Assembly (NCBI RefSeq): GCF_000423365.1
Contig: NZ_AUHV01000003.1
Span: 310,001-374,000, forward strand
Direction of reading: 5' to 3'
DNA length: 64,000 nt
DNA from: Maritalea myrionectae DSM 19524
GTDB taxonomy: Bacteria > Pseudomonadota > Alphaproteobacteria > Rhizobiales > Devosiaceae
Shown here: positions 61,377 to 64,000 of the stretch, piece after piece
Position numbering within the stretch: position 1 is the stretch's first letter
How the letters are laid out: every line of letters starts with the position of its first letter
The notes under the pieces: generated by a model
Told to the model about the DNA's origin: nothing
The model's input: the letters and a program-made list of their open reading frames with translations, nothing else
The model's database searches: none
Made by a program: the position numbers and the translations under genes

Positions 61377-61718
61377 ATGCCGCACATTATTGTTGAATAC
61401 GCGCAAAACCTGGCTGGCGAGCGAGACATCCAAACAATGTGTGAGGCCATTTTCGATGAGATCGCTACCCACCCGACATTTCCCGACCCAACCGCCATTA
61501 AAGTACGGGCCCTGCCTTATCAGCATCATGTGCAAGCATTGGAAAATGACCGGTTTGTGCACGCCACCATTAAGCTGCTGCCGGGGCGTGATGAGGCGAC
61601 GAAAAAAGAGCTGACCGGCGCGCTGCATGCCTTGCTGCTGAAACGATTGCCCGAGGCGGCCAGCCATTCCGTCGATATCGAAGATTTGTCCAGCGCTTAC
61701 GTAAAATCAGCGCGATAG
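61377..61718 (+). CDS. 5-carboxymethyl-2-hydroxymuconate isomerase-like tautomerase
   Basis: 113-residue protein of the CHMI (HpaF-type) branch of the tautomerase superfamily. The processed N-terminus would be Pro (MPHIIVEYAQNL), the catalytic base of the fold. No other homoprotocatechuate pathway genes are nearby, so the true substrate may differ. AAAAGGA lies 8 bases before the ATG. The DUF1176 gene starts 12 bases after its stop. Confidence 0.87.
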   Translation: MPHIIVEYAQNLAGERDIQTMCEAIFDEIATHPTFPDPTAIKVRALPYQHHVQALENDRFVHATIKLLPGRDEATKKELTGALHALLLKRLPEAASHSVDIEDLSSAYVKSAR

Positions 61719-61730
61719 AGAGGTTCTCCC

Positions 61731-62792
61731 ATGCTCCGCTTTTTCAAGCCCGTCGGCATTGCCCTGCTCACCCTTGTTGTCAGTCTGCCCCTGGGCGCAA
61801 GTGCGGAGACCTTTGGCGAAAAACGCGCGTATTTCAAAGATTGGCTGACCGCCTGCCGCCCTACAACGGGCTATTGTTCGGCCACCACCTACATTAATCC
61901 CAATCCGCCCAGCGGCGCCGTCGCGGATTACATCTTGCGTGTGGGCCGGGCACAACAGGCACGCGATTGGGAAATCTCGCTGACCACCGTTGCCACTATG
62001 CCCACCAAAGACAGCTTCTTGGTGGTGGAAGACGGTCCGGACACACTCTATTTCAATCGGCCGCTGAGTTTGGCGGCGTATGGCGCGATTAATGACCTGT
62101 TTTTCCTCGGCAATGACGCCACGCGCCTGCTGCAAAAGATGCTGGCCAAACAAACGCTCACCGTTGAACTCGATACCGAGGCTGGGCGCCAATCGCTGCA
62201 GTTTTCCCTGAGTGGCCTCACCGCCTCTATGCTGTGGATCGATGACCAGCAGGATGCCGTCGGCAGTCCGCGTGTTGCGGGCTATGCGCCAGCCGACTAC
62301 GAGCGCGCCTTCGCCCTGCCCACCCCGCCGTCAGATATTCCGCAACCCGTTGCAGACCTGCACTTTGAGGGCGATGTGTGTGATTTCGAACCAATCGATG
62401 TAGAGAACGCCGGTTGGGAAGTTATGCAGCTGGATCAGGAGAACAGCCTGTTTATGCTGCCCTGCTCTTCCGGCGCATATAATTTGCTTTCGCGCTTCTA
62501 TATTTGGAATCCAACCCGGCAAACCGCGACGGTGCAGCATTTCGTCGATTATGGCGATACCAGTGGCTGGACCTCGGTGGACTATTTGGTGAACCCATAT
62601 ATCGACCCACATCGTTTGACGATTTCGTCATTCTCAAAATTTCGCGGTTTGGGCGATTGCGGCAGCGCAGGTACATGGCAATGGGCGGGCTACGGTCTAC
62701 AACTGCGCGAATATCACTACCAACCCACATGCGGCCTTGATTATGATGAGAATGCTGATTTGACGTTCCCACAAATCTTTCCAAAGGACTAG
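61731..62792 (+). CDS. DUF1176 family exported protein
   Basis: 353-residue secreted protein: Sec signal (residues 1-25, cut after ASA), then a body with WLTACRPTTGYCSATTY near the start and the C-terminal segment GDCGSAGTWQWAGYGLQLRE typical of DUF1176. Six or more Cys may pair in the periplasm. Function is unknown. GAGAGG precedes the ATG. It lies between the tautomerase and a DMT exporter gene with gaps of 12 and 2 bases, implying one operon. Confidence 0.85.
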   Translation: MLRFFKPVGIALLTLVVSLPLGASAETFGEKRAYFKDWLTACRPTTGYCSATTYINPNPPSGAVADYILRVGRAQQARDWEISLTTVATMPTKDSFLVVEDGPDTLYFNRPLSLAAYGAINDLFFLGNDATRLLQKMLAKQTLTVELDTEAGRQSLQFSLSGLTASMLWIDDQQDAVGSPRVAGYAPADYERAFALPTPPSDIPQPVADLHFEGDVCDFEPIDVENAGWEVMQLDQENSLFMLPCSSGAYNLLSRFYIWNPTRQTATVQHFVDYGDTSGWTSVDYLVNPYIDPHRLTISSFSKFRGLGDCGSAGTWQWAGYGLQLREYHYQPTCGLDYDENADLTFPQIFPKD

Positions 62793-62794
62793 AC

Positions 62795-63676
62795 GTGCGC
62801 CTATTCTTACTCACCGGTGCCGCAATGCTTGCCTTTGCGGCCAACTCGCTATTGAACCGAGCAGCCTTGGCAGAAAACGCCATCGACCCGCATAATTTCA
62901 CCCTGATGCGGCTGGGGTCTGGCGCGATCACCCTGATGCTGATTGCACTGATCGTCAATCGCAAATCAATGCGCGATATTGCTGCCGCCGGGACCTGGCC
63001 AAGCGCCATCGCGTTATTTGTTTATGCGCTCGGCTTTTCAATTGCCTATCTTTGGCTCGGCGCAGGTATGGGCGCGCTTATTCTGTTTGCCATGGTGCAA
63101 TTCACAATGCTTGGCACTGCCATCGCCAAAGGCGATCGCCCCTCGGCGCTGGAAATGGCTGGCTTGGTGATCGCACTGGTGGGTTTCGTTGCGCTGGTCA
63201 GCCCCGGCTTCGACCAGGCTCCGGATCTGCAAGCTGTCGGCCTGATGGCCTGTGCGGGTGTTGCTTGGGGCATCTATTCCCTATGGGGACGCGGCTCAAA
63301 ACACCCCACATTGGACACAGCAGGCAATTTCTGGCGCGCTTTTTTGATCGGCTCTGTGGTGATCGTCCCGATCATAGCCCTGCAACTCAGCCCAGCCTTG
63401 GTTAGCTTCAAAGGCATGGCCCTGGCCGTAGCATCCGGCGCACTTGCATCCGGCGTTGGCTATGCCATTTGGTACACAGCGCTGCCCGGCCTCACCCGCA
63501 CGCGAGCTGGCATTGTGCAGCTGAGCGTGCCCGCATTGGCCGCCATTGCCGGCGTGCTGTTTTTGGGCGAACCGCTGACGCTGAAATTCGGGCTATTGTC
63601 AGTGATGATTTTAGCAGGGGTTGGCCTTGCCACGTTGGCCAAACCAAAAGCTAATGCACAAAGTACCGGAAAATAA
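62795..63676 (+). CDS. DMT superfamily transporter (EamA)
   Basis: 293-residue exporter with ten hydrophobic segments in two EamA repeats; starts with GTG two bases past the DUF1176 stop. Typical segments are AFAANSLLNRAAL near the start and TRTRAGIVQLSVPALAAIAG near the end. It belongs to the same operon as the tautomerase and DUF1176 genes. The last 26 bases overlap the convergent gene at the window edge. Confidence 0.9.
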   Translation: MRLFLLTGAAMLAFAANSLLNRAALAENAIDPHNFTLMRLGSGAITLMLIALIVNRKSMRDIAAAGTWPSAIALFVYALGFSIAYLWLGAGMGALILFAMVQFTMLGTAIAKGDRPSALEMAGLVIALVGFVALVSPGFDQAPDLQAVGLMACAGVAWGIYSLWGRGSKHPTLDTAGNFWRAFLIGSVVIVPIIALQLSPALVSFKGMALAVASGALASGVGYAIWYTALPGLTRTRAGIVQLSVPALAAIAGVLFLGEPLTLKFGLLSVMILAGVGLATLAKPKANAQSTGK

Positions 63677-64000
63677 AGCCAAGCGAGATAAAATATGGCG
63701 CGAGCAAAGCAACGATAAAGATGCGCGCGCACAAATTCTTGAAACGCCAAATCAAGAGGGCCGCCAGCAGCACGCCAACCACCAGCTCCACCGCACCAAC
63801 AATGTCGCCATAGTTGGACCGCTGATAATAAGAGACCGGAGAGAAGAACCGCCAATCGGTGATGGGCCAGAAATGCACATGGGCATCGTCCGTATGCACA
63901 GGAAAATCTGACACGACGTGCAACATTGCGCCAGCTGCAAAGATACCGATTAGGCGCCAATAATACCGATATAGCGGCACATACATGGCCAGCATCCACC
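63651..64000 (-). CDS. membrane protein with HFWP motif, cut by window edge
   Basis: At least 116 residues, open beyond the window edge; an ATG five bases inside may be internal. It shows about three hydrophobic segments and the conserved polar string HTDDAHVHFWPITDWRFFSP, seen in small membrane proteins of Rhizobiales often labelled cobalamin biosynthesis CobQ without support. The His/Asp residues recall YdjM/LexA-binding membrane hydrolases. True function unknown. It converges on the DMT gene. Confidence 0.7.
   Translation of the reverse strand, partial: WMLAMYVPLYRYYWRLIGIFAAGAMLHVVSDFPVHTDDAHVHFWPITDWRFFSPVSYYQRSNYGDIVGAVELVVGVLLAALLIWRFKNLCARIFIVALLAPYFISLGFIFRYFVH

Noticed and set aside
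1-64000. tRNA, rRNA, CRISPR array, insertion sequence or prophage
   Set aside because: No T-loop signature, regularly spaced repeats, transposase, integrase or phage genes were seen in the window.

Overview
The window reads as a stretch of chromosome from an alphaproteobacterium, most likely Hyphomicrobiales (Rhizobiales). Supporting signs are rpoD next to dnaG, unlinked carA and carB, a trxB–LsrB/VtlR-type LysR pair, a UvrB with a long N-terminal extension, an alphaproteobacterial SOS box (GTTC-N7-GTTC) and CCUCCUCCC-loop small RNAs. The genus cannot be fixed; a marine Devosia/Maritalea-like organism is only a guess. I saw no tRNA, rRNA, CRISPR array, transposase or prophage. Both window edges cut a gene.

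Layout. 0-3 kb: a GNAT end, a GFA-family protein and an AT-richer islet (saccharopine-dehydrogenase-like, DUF4166, DUF2269). 3-12 kb: rpoD, dnaG, a secreted protein, GNAT, YqeY and carA, then a membrane acyltransferase. 12-18 kb: zinc metallopeptidase, Tat-exported CpdB with a possible Pho box, Tat-exported metallo-beta-lactamase-fold protein, a second GFA protein with a possible LexA box, and an EEP-family phosphodiesterase. 18-23 kb: aldehyde dehydrogenase plus DUF779, a divergent AcoR-like regulator without an AAA+ domain, a duplicated broken piece of that regulator, and repeated TGTCTC-N6-GMGACA-type palindromes near two unknown genes. 23-31 kb: ZntB, GNAT-GST-DMT operon, serine hydrolase, carB.

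30.8-32.2 kb is a nitric-oxide-type module: an NsrR-like Rrf2 regulator, a near-consensus NsrR operator, and a divergent operon of truncated hemoglobin group III followed by two tiny membrane proteins. The second, of 35 residues, has a good ribosome binding site and overlaps the gene before it by 4 bases.

32.4-37 kb holds a cold-shock gene, greA, trxB, an LsrB/VtlR-type LysR regulator and four small-RNA genes of the cuckoo/alpha-r14 type, in two pairs around a lysE-like gene. All four have the same promoter layout: a LysR-type T-N11-A box (ATGC-N7-GCAY) whose first base lies exactly 37 nt before the -35, and a 17-bp spacer. This is the strongest regulatory pattern in the window and suggests that the neighbouring LysR protein drives the cluster.

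37-64 kb: MsrP, a ribokinase/nucleoside hydrolase pair, aspartate aminotransferase, a Spy-like protein, a class V PLP enzyme lacking the desulfurase cysteine, transporters, an orphan four-hairpin small-RNA candidate with C-rich loops at 46.3 kb, thymidine kinase, thioesterase, an SH3b/crystallin secreted protein, SIMPL, MFS pump, SOS-controlled uvrB, recQ, a repeat-rich gap, an ArsR-PLP decarboxylase operon with its operator, an FNR-type box before an unknown membrane protein, a folded RNA or complex terminator at 60.2 kb, and three more small-molecule exporters or envelope proteins.
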